Positions 56,248 through 64,000 of a stretch of 64,000 bases of DNA are shown piece after piece. Position numbers and translations under genes: made by a program. The notes below the pieces were generated by a model. The model was not told where the DNA came from and did not search any database. It worked only from the letters and a program-made list of their open reading frames with translations. The DNA comes from Aedes albopictus (lineage: Eukaryota > Arthropoda > Insecta > Diptera > Culicidae). The DNA is taken from NCBI RefSeq assembly GCF_035046485.1, contig NC_085137.1:446032334-446096333 (forward strand), read 5' to 3'. The stretch's first letter is position 1. Each line of letters begins with the position of its first letter.

Positions 56248-59205
56248 GTGAATATCAGCATCATGTCTACAACTCCTGGCCCATCCACTCGTATGGTGCA
56301 GAACACACCTACTATGGTTGGTTCAATCGATGTGTATCACGTAGGAAAGTGCTTTAGCAATTGGGTAGAACGGTTTGAAATCTTGTGTGCATTACATAAT
56401 GTCGGAGTGGATACGAAGAGATCATGGTTCATCTCTTTGAGCGGTGAAGAAGTTTTTGACGAGATCAAGCTATTATTCCCTAAAAAAGACGTTAATGAGT
56501 TAAATTATGATGAAATTATCAAGAAATTGAAAGCACGCTTTGATAAAACGGAACCAGCTTTGATGCACAGATATAAGTTCTATAATCGCACTCAAGGCTT
56601 TTCTGAAAGTTCTGAAAATTTTGTTTTAGCGGTAAAGCTTCTTGCTGAAAACTGTAACTTTAGAGATTTTAAAGATGAAGCTATAAGGGATAAACTTATT
56701 CTTGGATTGCGTGATAAAGTGTTACAGCAAAAACTACTCATGGAGGACGACATAACTTTGGATGCAGTTAAAAAAACGATAATCAGTAGCGAGCTGGCTG
56801 GCAAGAGAGCAAAAGAGATGGTTGAGCAAAATGAGTCCGAAGTTTTGTCGATAAAGCACAGATTAGGCAGGAAGAATGAAGACACTCGAGGTAAGCGTTA
56901 TGATCAAGGCGGGCGATTTAGGTCTCGTAGTAGGAGCGGTGAACGTAGCAACAGCAGAGATAGAAATGCTTATAGATTTCAGCGGGATACTAACCAATGG
57001 GGGTCCCACAATAATGCAGTGTGCAATTTGTGTAAAAGACGAGGTCACATTAGGAAAAATTGTTGGTTTTTAAACAAAAAGAATACGGTTAAATTCGTTG
57101 ATCAAGTGACTGAGGCAGAACCAGCTGTGGCGGTGAATAAATTCAACAGATTGCATTTGCAAGAATCAAGTGACGAATCTGATATTAATTGCATGAAAAT
57201 TTCTGGAGCGAGTAGTGAGAATGAAGCATGTTTAGTTACGGTACTGGTTAATGGTAAAAAGTTGATCATGGAGATAGACACCGGTTCTGCTGTGACAGTT
57301 ATTAGCGATTTTTTATATAAAAAGTTTTTTAGTTATGTTCCTATATCAATGTGTCACAAGAAACTCGTTGTTGTCAATGGTGTAAAGCTAGATGTAGTTG
57401 GGCAAATTATAGCAGAAATTATGCTCAATGGAAAGCAAAGTACTGGTAGTTTAGTAGTGCTTAAGACTTGCAATGAATTTAGACCCCTTTTAGGAAGAGA
57501 TTGGATGACAACATTTTATCCAAATTGGAAAAATGGCTTTCTCGAACCGGAAATTAAAAATGTTCAAAAACTTGCTATTGATAAAGAGCACGAGGAAGCT
57601 ATAAGTATGATTAAAGTGAAATTTGCTGAAGTATTTCGTAACGATTTGTCCAAACCTATTTCAGGATATGAAGCAGATTTAGTTTTCACGTCAGATCAGC
57701 CAATTTTTCGAAAACCCTATCAAGTCCCATACAAAATCAAAGATAAGTTCTTAAATCATTTGGATAGCTTAGAAAAACAAGGCATCATTACACCGATAAA
57801 AGCCAGCGAGTGGGCGGCACCAGTTATAGCGATTATTAAAAAGGACAACGATTTGCGAATGGTAATTGACTGCAAAGTCTCTTTAAATAAACTACTCTTG
57901 CCTAACACTTATCCTCTTCCGCTTGCTCAGGATATTTTTGCTTCTTTAGCAGGCAGCAAAGTTTTCTGTTCATTGGATCTGACAGGGGCTTATACTCAAC
58001 TAAAACTATCAAAACGATCAAGGAAATATGTTGTAATCAATACAGAAAAGGGTTTGTATACGTATAACCGTCTACCACAGGGTGCGTCGTCCAGTGCTGC
58101 TGTGTTTCAGCAGGTCATGGACCAAGTCCTGAAAGGACTAGAAAATGTTAGCGTTTATTTAGACGACGTGCTCATTGCAGCAAAAACTTTTCGTGAATGT
58201 TTAGACAAAGTAGTACAGGTACTTGAAAGACTGGCTGCTGCAAATATCAGTGTTAATTTTAAGAAATGTAAATTTTTCGTCGATTCTCTACAATACCTGG
58301 GACATTTAATTACAGATGAAGGTTTGCTTCCTTCTCCTGAGAAACTTTCAACCATCAAAGATGCAAAGGTACCTCGAAATGTTACGGAGCTCAAAGCATA
58401 CCTTGGCTTAGTAAATTATTACAACAAATTTATACCTAATTTGAGTTCAAAACTTAAATGTTTGTATGCCTTGCTTAAGAAAAATGCACACTTTAACTGG
58501 ACTAATGATTGCGACAAAGTTTTTATGGAAAGTAAAGAAAACCTTTTGAATGCAAATTTGCTTACGTTTTACGACCCAAGGAAACCTTTAGTTGTAGTTA
58601 CTGATGCATCTTCCTATGGTTTAGGGGGTGTACTTGCTCAAGTTGAAAACAACACAGGAAGACCAGTATGTTTTACATCCTTCTCACTCAACGATGCACA
58701 AAAAAGATACCCTATACTTCATTTAGAGGCTCTTGCGTTAGTTTGCGTAATAAAAAAATTTCATAAGTTTTTATTCGGACAAAGGTTTAAGGTATACACC
58801 GATCACAAACCTTTATTGGGTATTTTCGGGAAAGAAGGGAAACATTCAATATACGTAACCAGACTGCAAAGGTATATAATGGAACTTTCCATTTACAATT
58901 TCGAAATTGAATACCGTCCCGCTGCTAAAATGGGAAATGCTGATTTTTGCAGTCGCTTCCCAATAAATCAAAAAGTACCAACATATTTAGAACAAAATGC
59001 CATACAAAATCTGAATTTTTCTAATGAGTTTCCTTTAAACTATTCGTTAATTGCAAAAGAAACTAAATCAGATAACTTTTTATCAAAATTGTCAGAATTT
59101 GTTACTCTTGGGTGGCCAAAGAAAATACCAAATGGTTTTAAGAACTTTTTTTGCCCAAAAAGACATTTTAGAAATGGTAGACGGAGTTTTGCTTGTAGAA
59201 AATAA
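56248..59205 (+). CDS. Gag-protease-reverse transcriptase-RNase H polyprotein (985 codons)
   Basis: One frame encodes the capsid and replication enzymes of the Ty3/gypsy element. Residues about 25-200 are a Gag capsid-type region (W39, the RYKFYNRTQG and DKLILGL blocks); 220-245 is an Arg/Ser-rich stretch. 259-272 is a CX2CX4HX4C zinc knuckle (C259, C262, H267, C272) for RNA binding. 344-347 is the protease DTGS. About 490-690 is RT with LDLTGAY (Asp577), LPQGASS (609-615) and YLDD (637-640). 780-905 is RNase H with Asp786, Glu827, Asp852 and Asp899. Gag and Pol are in one frame with no stop between, which is unusual outside some gypsy groups. The frame leaves the family alignment after residue 968, where a run of seven T (59146-59152) puts integrase in the +1 frame. 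The ATG at 56263 (MSTTPGP) is an alternative start. Confidence 0.95.
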   Translation: MNISIMSTTPGPSTRMVQNTPTMVGSIDVYHVGKCFSNWVERFEILCALHNVGVDTKRSWFISLSGEEVFDEIKLLFPKKDVNELNYDEIIKKLKARFDKTEPALMHRYKFYNRTQGFSESSENFVLAVKLLAENCNFRDFKDEAIRDKLILGLRDKVLQQKLLMEDDITLDAVKKTIISSELAGKRAKEMVEQNESEVLSIKHRLGRKNEDTRGKRYDQGGRFRSRSRSGERSNSRDRNAYRFQRDTNQWGSHNNAVCNLCKRRGHIRKNCWFLNKKNTVKFVDQVTEAEPAVAVNKFNRLHLQESSDESDINCMKISGASSENEACLVTVLVNGKKLIMEIDTGSAVTVISDFLYKKFFSYVPISMCHKKLVVVNGVKLDVVGQIIAEIMLNGKQSTGSLVVLKTCNEFRPLLGRDWMTTFYPNWKNGFLEPEIKNVQKLAIDKEHEEAISMIKVKFAEVFRNDLSKPISGYEADLVFTSDQPIFRKPYQVPYKIKDKFLNHLDSLEKQGIITPIKASEWAAPVIAIIKKDNDLRMVIDCKVSLNKLLLPNTYPLPLAQDIFASLAGSKVFCSLDLTGAYTQLKLSKRSRKYVVINTEKGLYTYNRLPQGASSSAAVFQQVMDQVLKGLENVSVYLDDVLIAAKTFRECLDKVVQVLERLAAANISVNFKKCKFFVDSLQYLGHLITDEGLLPSPEKLSTIKDAKVPRNVTELKAYLGLVNYYNKFIPNLSSKLKCLYALLKKNAHFNWTNDCDKVFMESKENLLNANLLTFYDPRKPLVVVTDASSYGLGGVLAQVENNTGRPVCFTSFSLNDAQKRYPILHLEALALVCVIKKFHKFLFGQRFKVYTDHKPLLGIFGKEGKHSIYVTRLQRYIMELSIYNFEIEYRPAAKMGNADFCSRFPINQKVPTYLEQNAIQNLNFSNEFPLNYSLIAKETKSDNFLSKLSEFVTLGWPKKIPNGFKNFFCPKRHFRNGRRSFACRK

Positions 59206-60451
59206 AGTAATTATTCCGGAGACACTAAAAATGAAAATTTTAAAACTTTTACATGCTAATCATGGTGGCATGGTAAAAATGAAAAAACTGGCACGAGCAG
59301 TAGTTTTTTGGCATGGTATTAATGCAGACATAGAAGCTTATGTTAAACATTGCGATACTTGTACTAAGATGGAAGTTGTGCCTAAACCAAAACAAACAGG
59401 AACTTGGTTACCTACTACACGACCGTTTAGTCGACTACATGCTGTTTTTTTTCATTTCGAAGGTAAGACCTTCCTGCTTATTGTGGATAGTAATTCAAAA
59501 TGGTTAGAAGTGGAATGTATGCGTTTTGGAACTACAGCAAAACTAGTAAACAGAAAATTTGCATCATTTTTTGCAAGGTTTGGCCTTCCAGATATAGTGG
59601 TTACAGATGGAGGAACACCGTTTAATTCGCAAGAATTTATGGATTTTTTGAGGCACCAAGGCACCAAAATACTTAAAAGCCCTCCATATAATCCGGCCAG
59701 TAATGGCCAGGCCGAAAGGGTGGTGCGAGTAGTTAAGGACGTTTTAAAGAAATTTTTGATAGACAATCAAACGAAATCTTTGGACATAGAGGATAAGTTA
59801 AATCTCTTTCTCATTAACTATAGAAATAGTTGTCTTGGTGAGGAAGGAGCTTTTCCTTCTGAAAAAGTGTTAAATTTCAAACCTAAAATGCTTTTAGATT
59901 TGATAAATCCAAAGAAAACATATAAAAACTTTATTGAAAGAAGTACTAAAACCGATGAAAACTTTCAGTTTATAGAAAAAAGCATTTCAAATGAACTTGA
60001 TAACTTGAAGGCAGGGGATAAGCTGTTATATAAAAACCATAATCAAAAAGATATACCCAAATGGCTTGAAGCAAAATTTGTTAAAAGAATGTCTATTAAT
60101 GTTTTTCAGATTGCTCTGGGTTCACATGTACTGACAGCTCACAGACATCAGCTAAAGATGTTGAGACAACCAAATCGAAGAACCAAGGTGATGACGGCTA
60201 AGAAGGAATGCACGAATAGACGTTTTTCTTTGGACGAAGAAGAAGACTTCATTGGATTCCCGGTCGTAAGTGTCGACCAAGAACGATCGGGCTCAGAAAT
60301 AGACGCCGTTGAGAAATCATGTTTGAATCCCGGAGTTTCAAAGGATGTAGCTGAACAAAACGAAGCTTATCGTCAATCTAGGAAAAGAAAGCATATCGCA
60401 AGAAGCCCTATAGTGACTCGGTCTAAGTTAAGACGAATCAGTCAAGATTAA
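59051..60451 (+). CDS. Integrase region of the gypsy polyprotein (+1 frame)
   Basis: The frame opens upstream of the integrase and overlaps the previous frame by 155 bp. The real integrase sequence starts at about residue 35, so the Met at 59051 is not a natural start. A zinc-binding HHCC segment is at H68/H71 and C101/C104. The catalytic core has Asp146 (IVDSNSK), Asp186 (VTDGGTPF) and Glu222 (NGQAERV), giving D-D spacing 39 and D-E spacing 35, the retroviral DD35E arrangement. A C-terminal segment (about 325-370, LLYKNHNQKDIPKWLEAKFV) resembles the GPY/F region, and residues 375-466 are a basic tail. All catalytic residues are present. Expression would need either a +1 frameshift at the T run or a copy without the extra base. 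Confidence 0.93.
   Translation: MQKKLNQITFYQNCQNLLLLGGQRKYQMVLRTFFAQKDILEMVDGVLLVENKVIIPETLKMKILKLLHANHGGMVKMKKLARAVVFWHGINADIEAYVKHCDTCTKMEVVPKPKQTGTWLPTTRPFSRLHAVFFHFEGKTFLLIVDSNSKWLEVECMRFGTTAKLVNRKFASFFARFGLPDIVVTDGGTPFNSQEFMDFLRHQGTKILKSPPYNPASNGQAERVVRVVKDVLKKFLIDNQTKSLDIEDKLNLFLINYRNSCLGEEGAFPSEKVLNFKPKMLLDLINPKKTYKNFIERSTKTDENFQFIEKSISNELDNLKAGDKLLYKNHNQKDIPKWLEAKFVKRMSINVFQIALGSHVLTAHRHQLKMLRQPNRRTKVMTAKKECTNRRFSLDEEEDFIGFPVVSVDQERSGSEIDAVEKSCLNPGVSKDVAEQNEAYRQSRKRKHIARSPIVTRSKLRRISQD
59146..59152 (+). other. T7 run at the Pol frame break
   Basis: Between codons for FF (last aligned residues of the first frame) and the integrase continuation lies AACTTTTTTTGCCC. The integrase frame begins one base later (+1) than the RNase H frame. 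One fewer T would make Pol continuous. A single-base slip in a homopolymer is the simplest explanation. Programmed +1 shifting is possible but is normally found between gag and pol, not inside pol. Confidence 0.8.
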
Positions 60452-60593
60452 ATTTTGGCGTTCTGAGCATAGTTAATGTTGATTATTGTATTTTCGATCG
60501 ACATTTAAGTGCAGCTAAGACTAATACATTGTAATAGCATGTGTTGCTTTCTGAATATAGCTTAGTAAAATAATTCCTGTAAGAATTAACTAA

Positions 60594-60605
60594 ACAGGGA
60601 AGAAT
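60594..60605 (+). promoter_or_regulatory. Putative polypurine tract
   Basis: ACAGGGAAGAAT directly precedes the 3' LTR. It is short and includes pyrimidines but is in the correct place for plus-strand priming. Confidence 0.55.
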
Positions 60606-60829
60606 TGTTATATCTGAACATGTTATAAACTGGTCACTCTATAAGTTCCAATTATAAAATTATATACTTACCCATACTAATATACCTTCTCTCAGAAGCT
60701 CTGTATGCATGATGAAAAGAATAAATATTCATTCGAAGTTGAGCCGTACTCGGTAACGGAGCCAAACTAAAGGTGTTCTTATTCAAGTGATTTATATAGA
60801 AAGACTTACCAGTATTTAAGGATATATCA
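60606..60829 (+). repeat. 3' LTR of the Ty3/gypsy element (224 bp)
   Basis: It is identical to the 5' LTR except at two positions (CATACTAATATACC here, CATACTTATCTACC in the 5' LTR). It is followed by the CTATC duplication at 60830-60834. Confidence 0.97.
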
Positions 60830-61022
60830 CTATCGTATCGATTGAGAAAAGAAATAAACCATGTGCTGTTTTGGAGGTCAGAATCAATTCTACACCGACA
60901 GCCAAGAACCCAGGTAACAATTTGATGCTGTACTATTTTAAAGCAGCTTTCATTTTAACAAAAGCTGAGCACAAGAGGTGCTTCCCTGAATCAGATCAGT
61001 TCCTAAACATCTAATTTTGGTG

Positions 61023-61689
61023 ATTTTATTCAACCTTTAGCTGATTTGAGGTTCATTGAAAGGCTCTATTAAAGCTTAATATGCGCTTAATTAATTATCA
61101 ATATAATTTGTGTAAAAATGTAATACAAAAAAAGAGTTTCGTAAGCCATTTATTTACCATTTGTGGCTTTTCATTTCCAGAAGACATGATTCGGAATGTG
61201 TAAATTAATCTGTGGGAAAACTGAGAATTAAACTAGGACCTTCCTAATATTTATAGTCGCTTGCCTTTGGACCTACACCAACACCAAACACACAGTTGTA
61301 TGCAAATGCCCAAAAACGGGAGCTTATTGTGTCTGAATAATCATGAACATAAGTTGAACTAAGCCTGTATTGAGGCTGAAGAAGCAATGTGGACTCTAGG
61401 AAAGCTTGTTTGGGTCAGCTGTCAAAAATTACTTGATTAAAGGTTGAACAACAGATGATTAGTTCTGCATGTTGGTGTATGTTTTAAATCTGGTCATACA
61501 GTTGAATAATATTATTTCCAAATCGATATTCAGCCGTCTATGTATTGCTGATTAAAGAGGTTGAACCATGGGTTGAACAATTCATGCTTCAGAGCATTAA
61601 TTGGCTGTCATTATGTTCAGCCACTTACACCATTAACCAGCCAATGTTCAGTTAATGCTCTCATTGTTCAGCATTCTTTGTTACTTAGG
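61023..61689. repeat. Right arm of the large foldback element
   Basis: This is the reverse complement of the left arm: inner end ATTTTATTCAACCTTTAGCTG, then GAAAGGCTCTATTAA, CATGTTGGTGTATGTTTTAA, ACCATTAACCAGCCAATGTT and outer end GTTACTTAGG. It carries about 130 bp extra between about 61200 and 61430 compared with the left arm. Confidence 0.85.
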
Positions 61690-64000
61690 GAGTAGTTCAA
61701 GTGGCTTCGTAGCTTGGTGGAATAAGAACTTGTTATATTATTGCTATTATGAAGCAAAAGCAATCTAATAAAGTACGATATAAGCTTGTTATAAATATAT
61801 CACATTTTGTTATATTTTTGTTTAAGTTGGAGATATTTCTGTTGAAGTTTTCGTTATTCCAACTACTAAGCGTGTATGTATTACAACAACCGCTGTAACA
61901 AAATCATTGTAACAAAATAACCTAACCTGGAATATTTTTTTTATTTGCATTACTCCAAAATCCGTCCAGTCATTTTGTTAGAAGTTTGTACATAAATTAC
62001 ATATTTCAGCCATCCGCCAGGAATTTTCCAGAAATGCATTTTCACAAAAATTATCTAGGGAAACTCCGTCATTAAATAATTTGATAAGATTTGTGAATTT
62101 CAAAGATGAGCTTCCGGTGCGAACCTTCATTTTCCTCGTTTGTAGTTTTCGAACCTATTTTTCATAACGATGAAACAATCGAGGGGTTACCTAGCTCCCC
62201 ACAATAGCCACACGCCATTGGTCTCTTCCAATCTAAACGACGAAATGCTTTCGGTTCCTCCGGTGGGACCTCTCGCATCGTCGTCGTTGTTGCCGTTAAA
62301 GGTCGATAGTGGCAATCATTGAGAGAAGAAAGTGTTCACAACTTGTTTGGCGGCGGCGGCAATGTGATGTGATGCGACGGATGATGGTAAGGGATAGCTC
62401 TTCCTCCTTCTTTCACACATTTTAACGATAATTTGATGGGTAAATATTTGCTTCCCATCAGCTGGGCCCGGGACCCAACATGGAGTGGTAGGTTGGTGGA
62501 GGACGGCGGCCAGCCAACGTCGTCGGACGCAAAGAGATAGCGATAAAAAAGATCTTCCAAACCAACAGACTGCTCATTTCTCGTTTGGTGTCGTCGCTGC
62601 TGCTGGTCGGCGACGTATGTGTGTCTATCCGGCTTTTTTTTCGTAAAGAAAGTACGAGAAGGGGTTTTTGTGAGCTTCGGTAATAATGGTTCATTGGAGC
62701 TTTTTTCTTTGTTGGGTACAAAAAAAAACTCCAATTTGGGGCTGCTCCGAAGGAAAAATGGGCCTCCATGACGATGACAATTTTTGGGTTTGCTACTACT
62801 CGGTGAAACCGGAAATTAGTATGGTACCTTGGCTTGGCGATGAGGATCGATCTAACACATGATATTTTTTCGAACATATTGTTGGTTGATGATGTGCCTT
62901 ATCGAGCTTCATTTATCTAGAGTTCCTTTTGAATTGATAGAAAACAGATTGATTGATAACATATAGATGCTTTGGTGCGGTTGATAAATAATAGAAAATA
63001 CCTTATACTGGTATAAATAAACCTAAATACGTATATATATGTACATATACTACTAAAGAAAGCTTGTCCAATAATCGGTTTGAGTATATCGTAATTTAGC
63101 CTGAAACTACAGTATCAGTCAGATTCGTATCACAGATTTTGGCTTTACGGGTTCAAAAATTTAAACCAATTGTCGGAAACGTACTTTTTGACAAAATGTT
63201 ACAAACAGTAGAGAAGAAACCACGAAAAAGTATAAAATTTAGTGGTGGTTCAACTCGTCCTTTACTTGAGAAAGTTCTGTATTACCATGCCATGTACTTC
63301 TGGACAATCGTGGCCGACTTTTTTTTATTTGCAATTTGATCAAACACCTTTTTACTCCTTATGGATCTTGTATCTAAAAATAGACATTTCAGACGGCAAA
63401 AAAATACGTTTTGCCAAGCAATCAAAAAGATCATCGTAAACAGCCGTATTCTTCCCACACCTCCGGAAGATGTATCCCCATACCCCCCTTGAAGTAACCT
63501 TTTGTTATTACTACCCACGTACGAATGCATCGCCACCGCCACCATACTCACTGACTGACTGTCGTAATCGTTGACGACCCTAGTCCAGAGAGAAACAACA
63601 ACAGCAACTATCTTGTCCTGAGTCAGCGCAGCGCCCCAATCATTCATCCGGTGCGGTGTGAGGTTTTCATTCACAAAGTGCGCAACATGTGATGACTACG
63701 CTCTCGAAACTGTTACTACGCCATCACAACAACGGGCCAGTAGTAAGGTGGCCTAGCCACTAGCCAGCCACAGTCTCCGTCAGCAAAACAAGTTCAACTC
63801 ATTTGGGGCCCTCCTTTTCCTCTACCCTGCTCTGCCTCCTTCGTTTGCTTGAAATTTATTATTTTCTATTTTTATAAATTCTAATATAAATACGTAACTT
63901 TAATGGCAGTTCACGTATGCAGACTATTTTGTCTAGGGAGCACATCCTGGTTTCAACAATAGGCTATGCTATTTTTCCTTACAAGTCATATTCCCCTATT
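61690..64000. other. Unassigned unique-looking DNA
   Basis: No repeat or coding family is recognised. Overlapping minus-strand frames 62336-62734 and 62458-62877 (132 and 139 codons) and 63282-63674 (130 codons) show no motif and no Aedes gene that I can name. The region is moderately GC-rich with trinucleotide runs and could be intronic or upstream DNA of a host gene outside the window. Confidence 0.4.

Larger units (their letters stand above)
55030..60829 (+). mobile_element. Ty3/gypsy LTR retrotransposon, 5.8 kb, nearly intact
   Basis: The element is complete: two 224-bp LTRs, a 5-bp duplication CTATC (55025-55029 and 60830-60834), a TGG primer-binding site two bases after the 5' LTR, a purine-rich tract before the 3' LTR, a 1-kb leader, a Gag-PR-RT-RNase H frame and an integrase frame. 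There is no envelope frame: only 154 bp separate the integrase stop from the 3' LTR. From the RT and RNase H wording and the single zinc knuckle I place it near the Mag-type lineage, with limited certainty. Two LTR mismatches in 224 bp point to a recent insertion. Confidence 0.95.
54480..61689. mobile_element. Large foldback (long inverted repeat) element with a nested Ty3/gypsy insertion
   Basis: Two arms of about 0.54 and 0.67 kb face each other. Without the gypsy insertion the element is about 1.4 kb. The outer end (C[T/C]TAAGTAAC) is close to that of the 178-bp palindrome at 52677 (CCCAAGT[T/A]AC). No open frame belongs to it, so it is non-autonomous. The target duplication is not resolved. 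Confidence 0.8.

Noticed and set aside
56592..58394. Antisense and alternative frames inside the gypsy polyprotein
   Set aside because: Shadows of the real Gag-Pol frame.
59051..59150. Met at 59051 as an independent integrase start
   Set aside because: The first ~34 codons are the shifted reading of the RNase H-integrase linker; integrase similarity starts only afterwards.
60452..60605. Possible envelope gene downstream of integrase
   Set aside because: Only 154 bp remain before the 3' LTR and there is no frame of suitable length.
62336..62877. Two overlapping minus-strand frames of 132 and 139 codons
   Set aside because: They use different frames of the same DNA, with low-complexity ends and no recognisable domain; an exon cannot be shown.

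Overview
The window looks like non-coding chromosomal DNA from an Aedes-type mosquito. The evidence is the repeat content: tRNA-derived SINEs that look like the Feilai family (I know this family; I could not search), an RTE-clade LINE, a Ty3/gypsy LTR retrotransposon, BEL/Pao debris and many short inverted-repeat elements flanked by TA, TAA, TTAA or 8-bp duplications. I recognise no host protein-coding exon, no genuine tRNA or rRNA gene and no bacterial-type feature. Almost every long open frame comes either from a mobile element or from a 12-bp repeat that has no stop codon in any frame.

Layout. 0-4.3 kb: mostly unassigned DNA with one SINE and one inverted-repeat element. 4.3-8.2 kb: arrays of a degenerate 12-bp repeat (consensus near GGAATTCCTCCA) carrying a SINE and two Harbinger-like MITEs. 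8.2-11.4 kb: unassigned DNA with one inverted-repeat element and a tRNA-like SINE. 11.7-14.1 kb: two tandem arrays (about 150-bp and 304-bp periods), the second interrupted by a hAT-like MITE. 14.3-18.0 kb: the largest pyrimidine-rich 12-mer array, including a 115-129-bp higher-order repeat. 18.0-20.6 kb: a 2.65-kb insertion carrying a satellite with a ~150-bp period and a nested SINE. 20.6-25.3 kb: more 12-mer array in both orientations, with a hAT-like MITE where the orientation flips. 25.3-28.5 kb: three SINEs, two of them split by different TA-flanked elements. 29.3-33.8 kb: a dead RTE-clade LINE split by a 1.13-kb TA element. 34-50 kb: unassigned AT-rich DNA with many MITEs and a LINE 3' end. 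50.3-53.1 kb: another 12-mer array with a full-length SINE and a palindromic MITE. 53.1-53.8 kb: a BEL/Pao pol remnant. 54.5-61.7 kb: a large foldback element into whose centre a young, nearly intact Ty3/gypsy element (LTRs 224 bp, 2 mismatches, TSD CTATC) has inserted. 61.7-64 kb: unassigned.

The elements are strongly nested, so relative ages can be read: 12-mer and 304-bp arrays came before the MITEs and SINEs inside them, SINEs and the LINE before the TA elements that split them, and the foldback before the gypsy element. The only near-functional gene set is the gypsy element: a continuous Gag-protease-RT-RNase H frame of 985 codons followed, after a +1 offset at a run of seven T, by an integrase frame with a complete DD35E triad. 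All calls come from reading the sequence; no database search was possible, and family names are inference from motifs and memory.
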